NCBI GenBank assembly: GCA_033439765.1
Contig: JAULSN010000013.1
Location: forward strand, 581,571-645,570
Length of the DNA: 64,000 nucleotides
Origin: Lasiosphaeria ovina
Lineage: Eukaryota > Ascomycota > Sordariomycetes > Sordariales > Lasiosphaeriaceae
Direction: 5' to 3'
The notes under the pieces were generated by a model, which was not told the DNA's origin, searched no databases, and saw only the letters and a list, made by a program, of their open reading frames with translations. Below, piece by piece: positions 46,275-57,899 of the stretch (position 1 is its first letter; every line of letters begins with the position of its first letter). The position numbers and the translations under genes are program-made.

Positions 46275-47867
46275 CTATAGACGGGGTGGGTGTTGGCCTC
46301 TGCCGTCACTGCTGCGTCGGGACATCGCGGGCGGATTGCTGTGGTAACGACGTCCGTCCTCATGGGACTGGCCTCTCGTACCCGCTCCGCCACCGCCTGG
46401 ACTGGATATCCCCGAGGACGAGGGGGTTCCATTAGCGGCGCCGGCACGCCCTTGGACATTATTATGCTGCTGAGTTGTAACGGCCAGGGACCTGATCTGC
46501 AGGCTGAGGGCTCCTACTCGGTTGGTGAGCTCGTATATCTGCTCGTTGAAGCGTAGTAGGTCGTTGATTTGACGCATAGTGTGCTGGCTATCTGACTCCA
46601 AAATCATCGTATGTGCGCGTTCAATCTCGGCCTCGAGGCGCTCGAATTGTACCAGCATGTAGTCTTCGGTGGAACCCCAGGAGGCACTGTTTGCGGCAGC
46701 GGAGGCGGCGGCACGCGGGCTCTCGGGCTGGACAATCGGTACGAATCCGCCCATGAAGCTGCTGCTGCCGACCCTGGGCCGGGTAGGCGGTGATGTCTTG
46801 CGTTTCATGCGCGCGTCGAGACCGTCGAGGCGGTGCTCCAAGTCCTCGATACGCGCACGATCCTCCAGGCGCAGAGATTTCAGCTCTCCAATTGCTTGAT
46901 AAACGCAACCCAGACGCTCGTGTTCTTCAATTGCTGGCCTCGTGTCGTGCATTTTACAACCGTGGCTGCGAAACCTGCAATATTTCTTTGTCCCTGGGCA
47001 GTCCCTGCCGAGATGTTTGTCCATAAGATGGCGCACGACAACTGCATTGCAGTGGGAACACTTTGCCGTGTGCCCATAGCAGCTGGTATCGTAGTGTTCC
47101 TCAAGTTCGGCAATCATCACCTCCGACTCGCAATAGGTGCACACAATGTTCCTGTGCAAGCACCCATTGTCTGGATGCGCATCGGCGCGAGGGACGCGGC
47201 GGCTGCAGGTCGGGTCCGGACAGTGAACGAGAACGTACTCGCAGTAGACGTTGTAGTGGGCAGGGAGTAGCTCGCGAGTGCAGAAGAGACCGCAGCCCTT
47301 GCTCGGACACTTGACCTTGAGGCGGTCAAGCTGGTCGCAAATGACCCGCGCGCGGTAGAGGTCTCGGTCGGTGTTGACGGGCTGGCGATCGATAGGGCAC
47401 ACGGGCTGCGTCTCGAGCGAGCGGCTTATGCATTCGGTGCAAAAGGTATGGCCGCATGTACTGGTGGTGAGTGGCATGTAGAAGGGCGTGTGACAAATTG
47501 GGCACTGGAGGGCTTGGTCCACGGGCGTCTCATAGTCGAGCGACTGGTAGTCGATAGACGGGATGCAGCCACAAAGTGTAGAGCAGCGGCTGCCGGCTGA
47601 GTTCGGCCTCGGACCATCCCCGGCTGTGGAGGACGGCGCAGGTCGTGGTGACTCTGGAGGGGATGCTAGCTCCGACGATGCCAACGTTGGCGAGGGCGGG
47701 AACGGAGACGGGGATGCTGAGGCTGAAAGCAGAGTCGAAGTTGAAGCTGACGTCGATGTCGACCAGCGGTTACGTCTCCTCTGTGGGCCTACACGGCCAT
47801 TGAGGTTTCGGTGGTAGGACATGGCTGCGGTTTGGATCTCGTCTTCGGGAGTGTTTGGGGGTGGCAT
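46275..47867 (-). CDS. RING and TRAF-type zinc-finger E3 ubiquitin ligase
   Basis: One exon encodes 530 aa. After a Ser-rich N-terminus (1-115), a C3HC4 RING finger spans about 122-162 (CPICHTPFY, CGHTFCTECI, CPIDR). A cysteine/histidine-rich region at about 185-330 looks like TRAF-type zinc fingers (CPSKGCGLFC, CPDPTCSRRVP, CTYCESEV, CSHCNAVV, CRFRSHGC). A coiled coil follows (LKSLRLEDRARIEDLEHRLD) and a second one near 415-465. This domain order is that of TRAF-like E3 ligases. The C-terminus is Gly/Ser-rich and disordered. The target is unknown. It lies tail to tail with ufd2, but there is no sign of shared regulation. Confidence 0.88.
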   Translation of the reverse strand: MPPPNTPEDEIQTAAMSYHRNLNGRVGPQRRRNRWSTSTSASTSTLLSASASPSPFPPSPTLASSELASPPESPRPAPSSTAGDGPRPNSAGSRCSTLCGCIPSIDYQSLDYETPVDQALQCPICHTPFYMPLTTSTCGHTFCTECISRSLETQPVCPIDRQPVNTDRDLYRARVICDQLDRLKVKCPSKGCGLFCTRELLPAHYNVYCEYVLVHCPDPTCSRRVPRADAHPDNGCLHRNIVCTYCESEVMIAELEEHYDTSCYGHTAKCSHCNAVVVRHLMDKHLGRDCPGTKKYCRFRSHGCKMHDTRPAIEEHERLGCVYQAIGELKSLRLEDRARIEDLEHRLDGLDARMKRKTSPPTRPRVGSSSFMGGFVPIVQPESPRAAASAAANSASWGSTEDYMLVQFERLEAEIERAHTMILESDSQHTMRQINDLLRFNEQIYELTNRVGALSLQIRSLAVTTQQHNNVQGRAGAANGTPSSSGISSPGGGGAGTRGQSHEDGRRYHSNPPAMSRRSSDGRGQHPPRL

Positions 47868-49094
47868 GGTGGAGGGGCAGAGAGGTGCCTAGGGTCGCGA
47901 CCGGCAGAGAATATGTTTGGGTCGCCACGGATATTGCCGCGCGTGGCGGGCACGTCGTCAGGTCGCGAGGCTTGTTAAGTGGAGGTGCCTGACGTGACTC
48001 GGGGAAAAGGTGTAAATCGCGACAGGATATTGGGCTCGCGCGGGAGACGCAGTTACCTAACCAGTGAACCGAGGGTGTCACTGGTCCATGCCAGGGATGC
48101 CTGCAATGCAATCCCGAGGCAAGAACCAGTGAGGGCGGGGTTTATTGTCTGGGTTGCGGGTTGCGGGTTGGTGCCCTGGCTGCGTGCGGGTCGCGGTTTG
48201 CGACAACTCTCTTTTTGTTCCAACAATTGGATGTTGATTGTCGAGGGTTTGAGGTCTAACTCGGTCGGGTAACCGAGGTCTAAATGCTCTTGCTAACCGC
48301 GAGCTCGGCCCTCGGGTGGGGACTAGCAGATTCAGGTTACCGTATGTCCTAGGTTCTCTTCCGCGGTGATATGCCATATCACCAAGTATAAATTTCCCAC
48401 AAATGTCGCTATCTAGGTCTTCATAGAATAAGTCCGTCTCATAGGTCTGCGAAGTATCTCCGGTACATATATCAAGTCTGGCTTGACTGTATTCTCGCAA
48501 CTCGGTTCTTGATGCGGTTCACTCGATTACCTCCTCCCGTCGGCGCCAATATGCACAATTGCGCATGCACATGCGAGTCAGATATTGAGTGGAGTGACAT
48601 TTTGGAAGATCGAGTCGAAGAGGGGCGCCCGCCATCGCTTTTATAGTGGATCTGGGCTGTAACCGGGTTAGCACCTATGGGTGTCATAGGGAGCGGGGTA
48701 AACGTCCTCCGTGACAACAGGCTCTGACAGCTGAGGTTCAATTACAGAAAAACGGAAATGGTGATTATCACTGGGAACTATATGCCGTATTTGGAGATGG
48801 ATCTGTGTATGTTGTAAAACTAACTTATTTTGAAGACATGCAGAGCCTACAGAAAATATGGAAACCAACTCAAAGTGTTAAACCAAACTACAGTCTACCT
48901 GCCTCAGGATCCTTGTTTGTCGTGATGTTTTCATTCACAGCATCCGCAAGTAAGATAAATAATCGTAGCGCATCCAGGGAAAGCCCTCTTTTGCCGAGTC
49001 CTCCGCGTTCATAACCCCATAAACTATTACTCTGTGTTAGGTATAGACTGAAGAGAGCGGCCACCAATCTTTTTTGGTTCTCTTTTTTTTTCGT
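47868..49094. other. Intergenic region (1.2 kb)
   Basis: Left part: promoter of the RING gene (-). Right part: 3' flank of the calpain gene (-). No supportable coding region; tandem GGGTTGC-like units lie near 48150-48170. Confidence 0.5.
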
Positions 49095-52000
49095 TTACAT
49101 GGTCGCCCCCACGGCCTTGGAGTCGACCACGAGACTCGCCGCCTCCTCGTTGCTCTTGGGCGTTGCCAGCGCGACCGTGACCTCGGGGTCGCGGGCATAG
49201 ACACGGAGCCCGATGACACACACGGCATTCCAGGGGATCCTGTCCTCTTCTTCATCCACTGCTGGAGTCTCGTCCTTCTCGTCCTTGTCCTCTTCATCCT
49301 CGTCCTCGTCCTCTTCGTCGTCATCATCGTCATCGTCGTCGTCATCATCAACCACTTCCTCTGCCTTCTGTTCAGCTGCCACCGTCTCGGCAGGCGCATC
49401 GGCCTTCTTGTCCTCGTCCTTGGTCTCCGTCTTGGCAGCTTCTTCGGGCTTGGCCGTCTCCTCAGCCTTTGCGGGCTCGTCGGTCTTTGCGGCCTCCTCG
49501 GGCTTGGCAACCTCGTCGGTCTTGGACTTGTCCTCGACCGTCTCCTCGGGCTTCTTCTCCTCCGAAGGCTTGCTGCCCGCTGTCGAGACTTCTGCGGTGG
49601 TGGTGCCATCTTTGGTCTCGACCTTGAGCTTGACCTCGAGTGCCTTGGCCTTCTTGGCCTTTGCCTTTGCCTTGGCCTTCTTGGCCTTCTCCTTCTCCTT
49701 CTTGCGCTTCTCCTTCTCCTTCTTCTTTTTCTTTTTGTCCTCGGCCTTCTTCTTCTCTTCCTCTTTCTTTTTTGTCAAGAGCTCATCTTCATCCGGGATG
49801 CCGCCCTTGGCGTGGGCGAGGTCATACTGCATGCCGACCTGCCGCAGCTTGGAAGGGTTCCTCTCGGCCCTGTGGTGAAAATGTCAGTCAGCACATCTTC
49901 TGGCGAGGAGTGAAGCGATCAAAAGCCCGCCAGTCACCCGGCCCTGCAGGTGGAAAATACGTACTGCTCCTTGACCACATCCTCCACCATCCTCTGCGAC
50001 TTGTGGCGAGTAGCCGTGATCTTGGGCAAGACCTCGTATCGGCCAGGCTCGAGGTCCAACTCGCAGCTTACGGAGCGGTTTTCCCAGTCGTGCACAGGAC
50101 GGACTCGGCACAGGTGCTCGTTGCTCCCTTCCTGCTGCAGAAGGAAGTGAAGCGAAAATTGGTACTGGCCCTCGAGTCCGACGAAGTAGCGCTCGTCAAG
50201 CTGCAAAGACGTGTCAGAATAAGCGGTGAGAGATATCTTGATGGAGATGGCGAAAAGAACATACCTGGGTCAGGACAACAACGACGGTACCGCTCTTCTT
50301 GACTTCAATAATGAACTTTGTGTTTAGGTAGCCGGAGACCCATCCGACATTGACACTGGTCCATTGCTGGACAACAGTCCACTTTTCATCAAACAGTCTA
50401 GTTCTGTGCAAGAACATGAAAGTCTCCAGAACATCCTTGTACGACATCCAGAAGATGCCGTCGTCGCCGAACTTGTGGTTGAGCTTCTTGAGCCTGCGCA
50501 TCATAACGTGTTAGCGTGGCTCCAAACCCCCTGTCTACTTCTGGGGGGGTTTTTTTTTTCTTTTTTTGACAATGTTCACTTACCAGTAAGGAGTCCACTC
50601 CTTCGAGCCATCTGACCAAGGGCCATTCCACTCGCCGATCCCATTCCAGGCTCGCTCTCCCCAGGGGTTTCTGCAAAGAAATGTCAGTAATCTCTTCTCG
50701 GAGTAGGAGCGTCAACGTAAACAAACCTGATCTGAACCAGTCTAACTTTCTCCCCGTCCTCGCCTACCTCCTCGGTGGCTTTTAGGATGGAGTAGGCGTG
50801 GCCCAGCGCGAGGCCTCCCTTCTGCCAGTCCCAGCCGGTGCCCAGGGCAGAGAGGGCGAAGACGAAGTCGCCGTCGGCGTTGACAAGCTCCTTCCAGAGC
50901 TTGTCCTTTTTCAGGACCCGGTTCGAGGCCACCGTGGTCGACACGCCGCCCGTCATGTCCTCGACGGCCTCGCCGGGGTAGCCGCCCGAGATAGCCTCGT
51001 AGTCGTTGTGGACCTTGGCGTAGGCCTTCTCGAGGAGCGGCAGCCACGTCTCGTTCGGGTCCTCGCACTTGGCAAAGTACAGCGCCTCGGAGCCGGTCTG
51101 GTAGCGCTTCCTGTGCTCGCGGGCGCGCTTGCCAGTGGAGTCGTAGGTGTCGCCGTAGTAGTCGAAGTCGGTCTCTTGGAGGTACAGGTTGTCGTCGACG
51201 ACGGTGCTGATCCACTCGCCATCGCGGTAGAAGACAAAGCCGTAGACGCCAACCTCCTCGTCCCGGATCACGCAGACCTTGTCCATGAGCTCCTTGCGGT
51301 GAGCAATCGTGGCCACCGACGCCAGCCACCAACAGTCGCCGTTTCCGCCCTGCTTGATGTCCGACGATGAGTACCCGTCAATGGTAAACTGGGGAGACTC
51401 AAAGATCCAGTCGAGCCGGTGGATTGAGCCAGGGTTGTACCTCTCGCCGTGGGAGACGGCGAAGCGGCGCTCTTTCTCGTCGCTGGTCCCTTTACCCTGA
51501 ACACCGGATGCTCCGCTAGCCTCGGTGCCTAGAGCCCGTGAGAGGACCTGCAAATTACTATTGGGCTGGCCATTGACGCCTTTGGCACCTTCGCCGAAGA
51601 GGAAAGCAAAGGGGTTGCTGTCGTTGATGTAGTCGCGCACAACGTTCGCATCCAGGGGCACAGCGCCGCCGGAGCCCAGGACGTTGCTGCTGACCAGAGT
51701 ATCGAGCGAGCGCTTGAGCTGACCAGCGGAAACAGCCGCCTTGTCGTCGTCGCCGTACGACGACGCGCGGTAGTCGTCGCGGATCAGGCCGTTGAGGCAG
51801 TTGCCGTCGCCCCACGAGTCGGCCTCGATGTCGAAGTCGGGGTCTGTGAACTTTTGGTTGGTGCGGTTGCATTCGAGGATGATGCGCTTCACATTATCGC
51901 GGCACTCCTTGGCCGCGGCCTCGTAGCTCTCGGCCGCGTTACGGGCCGAGCTCGCGCCCCGCGGCTCGATGGGCGGGAGAAGCGTGGCATAGAGGCTCCG

Positions 52001-52129
52001 GGGGAAGATGGACGTGACCCGGCCGGTCTTTTTGGCAAAAAACTTGTCCCAGAAGTCGCTCACAAGCTCCTGTGGCGTCTTGGTCAAGTCCTTTTTCTTG
52101 GTGACGACCACCGGAGGAGGGATCGACAT
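49095..52129 (-). CDS. Calpain-family cysteine protease with long charged C-terminal tail
   Basis: Five exons (52129-50727, 50670-50584, 50493-50265, 50200-49965, 49869-49095) encode 909 aa; all splice sites are GT-AG. Calpains are intracellular cysteine proteases. The catalytic triad is complete: Cys266 (GGNGDCWWLASVA), His444 (LALGHAYSIL) and Asn469 (RNPWGERAWNG), the last created by the first splice. WNGPWSDGSKEWTPYW and GDDGIFWMSYKDVLETF follow, typical of the classical catalytic core. A beta-rich region (residues about 500-650) resembles the calpain C2-like domain. The last 230 residues are unusual: a Lys/Glu-rich helix, Ala/Glu/Thr/Lys repeats, and an Asp run followed by Glu/Asp. EF-hand domains are absent. 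ATG 52129 is the first in frame. The biological role is not predictable. Confidence 0.92.
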
Positions 52130-52950
52130 GATTCGGGTGCTGCCGAGTGGGGGACCGTGGGAGTTGAATGCGTGTGTAGGATGCACAACAAGTGAATCCA
52201 AATAGAAGCAGCTAGAAGCTAGACAATAACACTACAAGTAGGCCGTACTGTACTGCACTGTACTGTACTGTACTGTACAAAAGATAGGTATATGATATAC
52301 CTAGGTTGCAAGGTAGTGTGATGTGGTGCCTAGCCGGTCAAGACAATGGAGGGAGAGACACGGAGCAACCACGAGAGGAGACAAGGCACCAGACATCGCG
52401 AGGCGTGCAGAGTGTCCACCACGCCGGCTTTATACGCGGACACATGTTGTCATTTTAGAACGTGCGTGCCGTAGGATCAACATCCCTGTCAATTTTTGAG
52501 GGTGCGACACACACATCTCGAAGTAAACACCAAATTCGACTTTTTCCTACCGCTCTTTGTATTCATTCTACAGCCATCGAGTCAATTGAAGTCATCACGA
52601 CCTTCAAATATACGGAAATACTGCTGTTGTATAGATGTATTAGCCGGTAACGTAGGATCGATAGAAATAACAACCCTGGCCGGTGCATCGTCCCGTAAGT
52701 TCAGCAATGCCGTATTGCCGTATTGGAATCCACAAGACATCCACCATACTAACTTGATCGTGCCGCCACCATAATTACTAGCCAATAAGAGTAACAAAGC
52801 CTTCCTTCTGTCGGGATTAAGCCTATTCGACCTATCCTATATTACCCTAATAACCGACATCTTCTTACCCGGCCACGCGCGAGCCGCTCCCTACGCCGTA
52901 GCGTTACTTTCGATTCATCTATTCCATACGAATTAGGCGAACCCCCCACA
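52130..52950. other. Promoter of the calpain gene and edge of the transposon island
   Basis: Contains a TACTG pentanucleotide repeat at 52246-52278. Near 52770-52860 sequence character changes from ordinary to RIP-like: TpA becomes frequent and CpA scarce. No gene of its own is visible. Confidence 0.6.
52246..52278. repeat. TACTG pentanucleotide microsatellite
   Basis: About six and a half tandem TACTG units with one CACTG variant, read directly, about 120 bases upstream of the calpain start codon. Confidence 0.92.
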
Positions 52951-54863
52951 ATGCCCGCTAGGAAGAAGGGTAGTACTGCATCTAAATCCACTATAAAGGC
53001 TACCCCTCAGTCTGGCACGTATAAAAATAACGGCTCTCACAATACCGCTATTACCCGCCGGGAGGCTACAGCCAAACCTTCTAGGGGCAGAGGCCGGGGT
53101 AGAGGTAGGAAGGCGGCTCCCGAGCCCTCTCTCGAGCCCTCTCCTAAGACCTCGGGCACCGAGGCGGTCACCGAAGCAGGCACGGAGATAGGTACCGAGA
53201 CCGATACCGAGACTCAGCAGGCTAGCGAAGGTAACGATACCTCGGTAAATAACGAGGAGGAAATATAATACGATACGGTGAAGAATACGGGGACGACTAG
53301 TAACGAAGAAGACTCGTATTCTCCTTAACCTTCTAAGCTCTTCGAGGAAGACTTTAGCCTTCAAATTATATTAGGCTTCCGCTTTATTAAGAATACTGTC
53401 TTTCGTAATACTAAAGGACTGAAGTAGCCCCCGACGAAAATGGAGGTTGTAGAAATTAACTACTATATCGTGGACTTCTATATAGAGTTAGAGATCGAGA
53501 AGCTGGAGTCTGAGCTTACCCGGTAGGTATCTTAGTATATTACTAACTTCGGCGATAACCTCTAGTGGGTCTTCCGAGCTATAGAGGTTGAGGCGGGCCA
53601 GGGCGCTGGTCGCTCGAAAAAGAAGCTTTACTTTGACCGGGTCGAGGGTACTAAAAGGTAGTTATTTAAGGCGGCGAACCTAGAAATAACTCTAGGTAAA
53701 ATAAAGGTTCTAAAGCTTCCTTTCTATATAATAGTCCTCTTTATTTTTATATTACGGAAGAAAGTATAACCGGTAATATAATAACCGCCCCCCCCGGCAA
53801 TACCGACCGGGCTAATAAGGCAATCTCTATATGGCCTTACGCCTAGTAGCCGCTCCCGCGCGCTACCTTTATAGCCCCGCCTCACGCCTTCGAACCCGCT
53901 ATTATTTCCTTTAGTAGATTAATAGATCGAGAATCTACTATCCTAGCGGTCCGCACCTCCTCCGAGCACCTATACCCAGTCTACCTAGGGATCACCCGCA
54001 CCGCCCCGGCGTAATACCACCGTACCCGATATACCGGTAGAGCTAGTCCCCGAGTATACCGGCGTTTAGAAAGGTATAGTTACGGCGATAAATAACAATA
54101 AGGATATAGTACGGTCGGCATATTATAAGCTGAGCGAGGTATACGAATACCGAGAGGGTAGAAGATACCGTAACTTTAGAGATAATAATCCCGTATCGTA
54201 GTTATATTACGTACTTAAGATACGTAGGAATATATACGTAGATATATTATATACGTAGTTAAGGCTATAGGCCGAATAAGTCGTAATCGAAAGGGCGTCC
54301 CTATACGTACCCCCGGAGTTCATCTTTATTACCTTATTATAGGCGGCGGGCGGTATATCGAGTAACGGCGAGGCGGGGCCGGGTAACCCGGTAGGGCGGC
54401 CCTTAAAGAGAGCGAAATATACCCGGGATAACGGTAATAACTAGTCGATAAGTATTAATATTAATAACGGCGGCGGTAGCTCGGCGGATAACCTCGCTAA
54501 CGCCATTTTCCAACGACTTTAAGGTACGGCCGTTATTCGGGAGCCTAAGCTACCTCGCCCGTAGTCTTCTATATCGTTAATATACTCGGCGCCGTTAATA
54601 TTCTCGGGGTTCTCCCCGGCCGTATCGGTCCATTCTTACGACCCGGTATAGGGAGCTAGAAGCGAGTCCGGCCGGCTATATACCCCCTCTATAGGACTAT
54701 TATTCGATCTACCTTTACGTTCTTCTTCTCCGCCTATACCTAAAGGTCGTAATACTAATAGCCTACTTAATCTATTCCTTCGGGAATTCGCTAAGGAAGA
54801 AGTAATAAAAGGTACGGTAGGGAGGGATATTAGCCAGCTAACGAGATCGATATTCCGGCTTAG
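52951..54863 (+). pseudogene. RIP-mutated repeat-family ORF of unknown type, left part
   Basis: From ATG 52951 a single frame can be followed to 54863 (637 codons). The first 105 codons are open; after that about two dozen stops interrupt it, every one TAA or TAG and none TGA. That is the pattern left when RIP turns CAA, CAG and TGG codons into stops. The N-terminus is basic and Ser/Thr-rich and contains an AT-hook-like SRGRGRGRGRKA, then Glu/Thr repeats (TEAGTEIGTETDTET). A second basic GRPLKRAK motif occurs late. I recognise no transposase, polymerase or integrase motif. The LTR element at 54864 interrupts it and the same frame resumes at 60910. It is likely the gene of an unrecognised mobile or repeated element; the function is unknown. 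Confidence 0.7.
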
Positions 54864-55279
54864 TGTAAGGGGAAGGCAGGTACGCCCGATCAAGGTGGTC
54901 ACAATAGAAGCAGTAGGTAGGCAGAGTAAGAAGTGGTATTGGCTAAAGACTTCAACCTGGCCCTCGCAAAGGAAGGTGGGCGAGGGCCGCATCTATATGT
55001 AGGCTCAGGGCCTTTGTTGAGGCTCCGCGGGCGTGGCGCCACGGTGTGGCGCTTGTGGCGCGGCCAGTTGTGCGTGCCTTCGAGGGCTGCGCAGCGAGGG
55101 CTGCGCAGGGCCCTTTGAGGGCCTTTGTTGCGCAGGGCCTTTGAGGCTCTGCGGGTGTGGCGCTGCCGTGTGGCGTTGGTAGCGCAGATGACACAGCGCG
55201 CATCGGCTTTGGGCCCGGGCTTCGCACAGGAAGGTGGGCGAGGGCCGGGGCCGTATGCTCGGGGGTCCTTTTCCTTATA
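54864..55279 (-). repeat. 3' LTR of the chromovirus
   Basis: 416 bp, starting TGTAAGG and ending CCTTATA (the last C changed to T; the other LTR still has CCTTACA), giving matched TG..CA ends. Its core (about 54950-55270) is GC-rich and nearly free of RIP, and contains an imperfect 25-base direct repeat (CGCAAAGGAAGGTGGGCG at 54954 and a close copy at 55213). A 91-codon minus-strand frame is open in both LTRs. Confidence 0.93.
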
Positions 55280-55296
55280 ACTATTCCCCCCCCCGT
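55280..55296 (-). other. Polypurine tract of the chromovirus
   Basis: A nine-base C run (55286-55294) directly next to the LTR reads as G-rich purine sequence on the coding strand, where plus-strand DNA synthesis is primed. It fixes the element's orientation as minus. Confidence 0.75.
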
Positions 55297-55384
55297 AGGT
55301 CAACGTCCCCGTTGACTTGACTAATCGTTCCATTTTCTATACCTCTGCTTTGCCTTCTTCTCATATCGCTTCAGCACCTTTTGT

Positions 55385-55520
55385 ACGTTGGCCAGGTATT
55401 CCTTTAGTTCCCAGGTGTTATATTCGGCTGGCTAGCCCGCCTATTTGACTAGGAACCTTCTTCGGTCTCCTTTATCCTTATACTCTACGATGTCTTCTAC
55501 TTCCTACTCTTCTTCTCCTT
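55385..55520 (-). pseudogene. Chromodomain remnant of the chromovirus pol
   Basis: The minus strand reads VEDIVEYKDKGDRRRFLVK, a stop where a Trp codon is expected (TGG to TAG), then PAEYNTWELKEYL. This is the chromodomain pattern that directs integration to heterochromatin in chromoviruses. Confidence 0.8.
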
Positions 55521-56079
55521 CTACCAGCTCAGGCAGTGGTAGTACCCTCTAGCCCTCGGCAACTGCCCACTTTTCTAGTAGGGAGACGGGGAAGACATCA
55601 TGTAGTCTAGCGTACTTGGCTAGTAGGTCTACCCGGTATACCTGTATACCGATCCTTTCTGTAATCTTCACCGGGATAAATCTCGGTACTAGCTTCCTGC
55701 CGGCTTTGAAGCGGAAATTCTACGTGGAAAGGCCCACGGTTTCTCCTACTTCGAACTCGATCCACTAGTGCCTTGTATCGTAGTATCGCTTCTACGAGTC
55801 TACGGCCTTCTACTAATAGTGGTATATCTTTTCCCTCAGGGTATTCAGTCTACTTAGGCGTTCGTATACGCCTTACACCTTCAACTATATAGAGGGTACG
55901 TAATCCACCATTCGGGGGTTATAGCCGTATAGGGCCTCGAACGGGCTCACTCCGATAGTTATATATACGCTATTATTATACGCGAATTCGGCCTCGGTAA
56001 GGAGTAGTACCTATTAGGCCTCTTCGTTAGTAAAGCACCTTAAATAGTACTATAGGCTCTAATATATTCGTTCTAACTA

Positions 56080-56210
56080 GCTATCGGTTTACGGGTGGTA
56101 TACTATTAAGAGCCTTTACTTAATTTGGCGAGCTTTAGAGAGTTCTATTTAGAAGTTGCTTATTAATAGGGAATCTCTATTAGAGACTATACCTAGAGGC
56201 GTACTAAATC
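56080..56210 (-). pseudogene. Integrase core remnant
   Basis: The minus strand reads GIVSNRDSLLISNF, then ELSKARQIK, then YHP followed by a stop and TDS. This matches the second catalytic region of Ty3/gypsy integrases; the expected catalytic Asp of SDRD is Asn here, as a G-to-A change would give. Confidence 0.75.
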
Positions 56211-57899
56211 GATACTTAATATACTCGTAGAGTAGTTAGGCTAGCTCAGCCGCCGTAACGGTGGTAGTAGTCGGGATAAAGAGGGCGGTCTTCGTAAACC
56301 GATCTACTACTACGAGTACGGTATTTATAACGCGGTCCTTATACTAGTAAGGGGGTAGCTTGGTAATAAAGTCTAGGCTAATTTCTTCGAATAGTTAGGT
56401 AGGTAGCGGTAACGAGCTTAGCCTTCTATACGGCCTATACCTCGGTTGCTGGTTGCCTAAGTATACCTAGTACTATCTCGTATAAGCTTATACTTCTATA
56501 TCTAGGTTTTCCTAATAGAACCTTCGCTTTAAGAGGTCTACTATCTTATAGCTACCAAAATACCCGGCTCTAGGGTTATCGTAGTATAACCTTATAAGCT
56601 CTCTTTTTACCGCTAGGACCGTAGGGATTACTAGCCTACCTTTATACCGGAGTACCCCCTCGTTATTAACGTTATAGTTTCCTGGCTTGCCCTATATACT
56701 AGTACCTACGTCTATTTAACCCTCGAGTACTTCCTTAAGGCGGTTTCTATATTCGAGATCCCTTTTCTATAGAGCGATAATCGACTTATAGAACCTATAC
56801 CTAGGATCCTATTCCTCAGCCGCCTTACCGGCGTAAACCTCTACCGTAACCGCGTAAGGGATTAGTAGGTCGGTACCCTGAGCGCCTTGCTATAATTGCC
56901 CCCCGACCCTCTAGTCTAACCGCCCCGGCGAGATCGTCTACTCTAGCGAGTCCGTAGTAGCCGTATAGCGTCCCAGCCCCTCCCTCGGGGTATATTCGTC
57001 CCGCTAGTAGCTCTTTTCCCGGGGCTCCGCTTTATTAAACGCTACGCGTCCGGTAGCCCCGAGGGTAAAGCGCGTTATAGCCGAAACCCTAGCTACACCT
57101 TTAACTCGAGGATATTAAAGGGCTTATTCAACCCGTCGGACCGCTCTACGGTACCTTTAGGAGCACGATATCTTCTATACTCCGGCCCCGATCCGGGCCA
57201 CTACCGCTCTCACGGCTACTAGTAACTCCGTAGCTAACCGCAGTTTCTTCGTCAAAGTTAGTAATATATCGCCATAGGCGATCTCTCCTACTATATAGTC
57301 TAGTCTTCTCGAAAGGGGGTCTATAAGGTTAGTAGTACTAGGGCGGTATTCGATATCGAAGTCGAAGGGGGATAGGCGATATACCCATCTAGCCAGGCGG
57401 CCTTTAAGGTCCCGGGCCGGAGCTACGATTACTCCTTTAAGTACCTCGTAGTTTATAAGGACTAGGAACCTCTAGTTAGTACCGCCTAGGTAGTGGCCCT
57501 AGTATTCGAGGGATTCGAGGATAGCGATAAGCTCCTTTTGGCCTATAGCCCACCGGAGCTCTATATCGGTGAGCTTTCTCGACCAGTAGGCTACGGGGCG
57601 CTACTAAGAGTTAACTAGCTACGAGAGGATCCCGGAGATCGCCTTATTACTAGCGTCGGTCTCGACCCAGGCTCGTCGGCTCGGTTCCCAGTAGGTTAGG
57701 AAGCTTATATAGCTAAAGGCCGATTTCAGCTATTCAAAGGCGGCGTAAGCCTCGGGCGGCTAATAGAAAGGGTAGTTGGAGCCCCCTTTTAGTAGGGAGG
57801 TAATAGGGGCGGTAATCCTAAAGTATCCCTAGATAAACCGGCAGTAGAAGTTGGCGAAGCCGAGGAAGACTTATATATCCCTAGTAGACTAGGGTATTA

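Noticed and set aside
22882..47867. A ubiquitin/proteostasis gene cluster (MINDY, Yme1, Ufd2, RING E3)
   Set aside because: The genes are separated by unrelated ones, differ in strand and are widely conserved housekeeping genes; the grouping is most simply chance.
49074..49913. A Leu/Ser-rich plus-strand frame resembling a membrane protein
   Set aside because: It is antisense to the Lys/Glu/Asp-rich tail of the calpain gene; complements of such codons give Leu, Phe and Ser runs.
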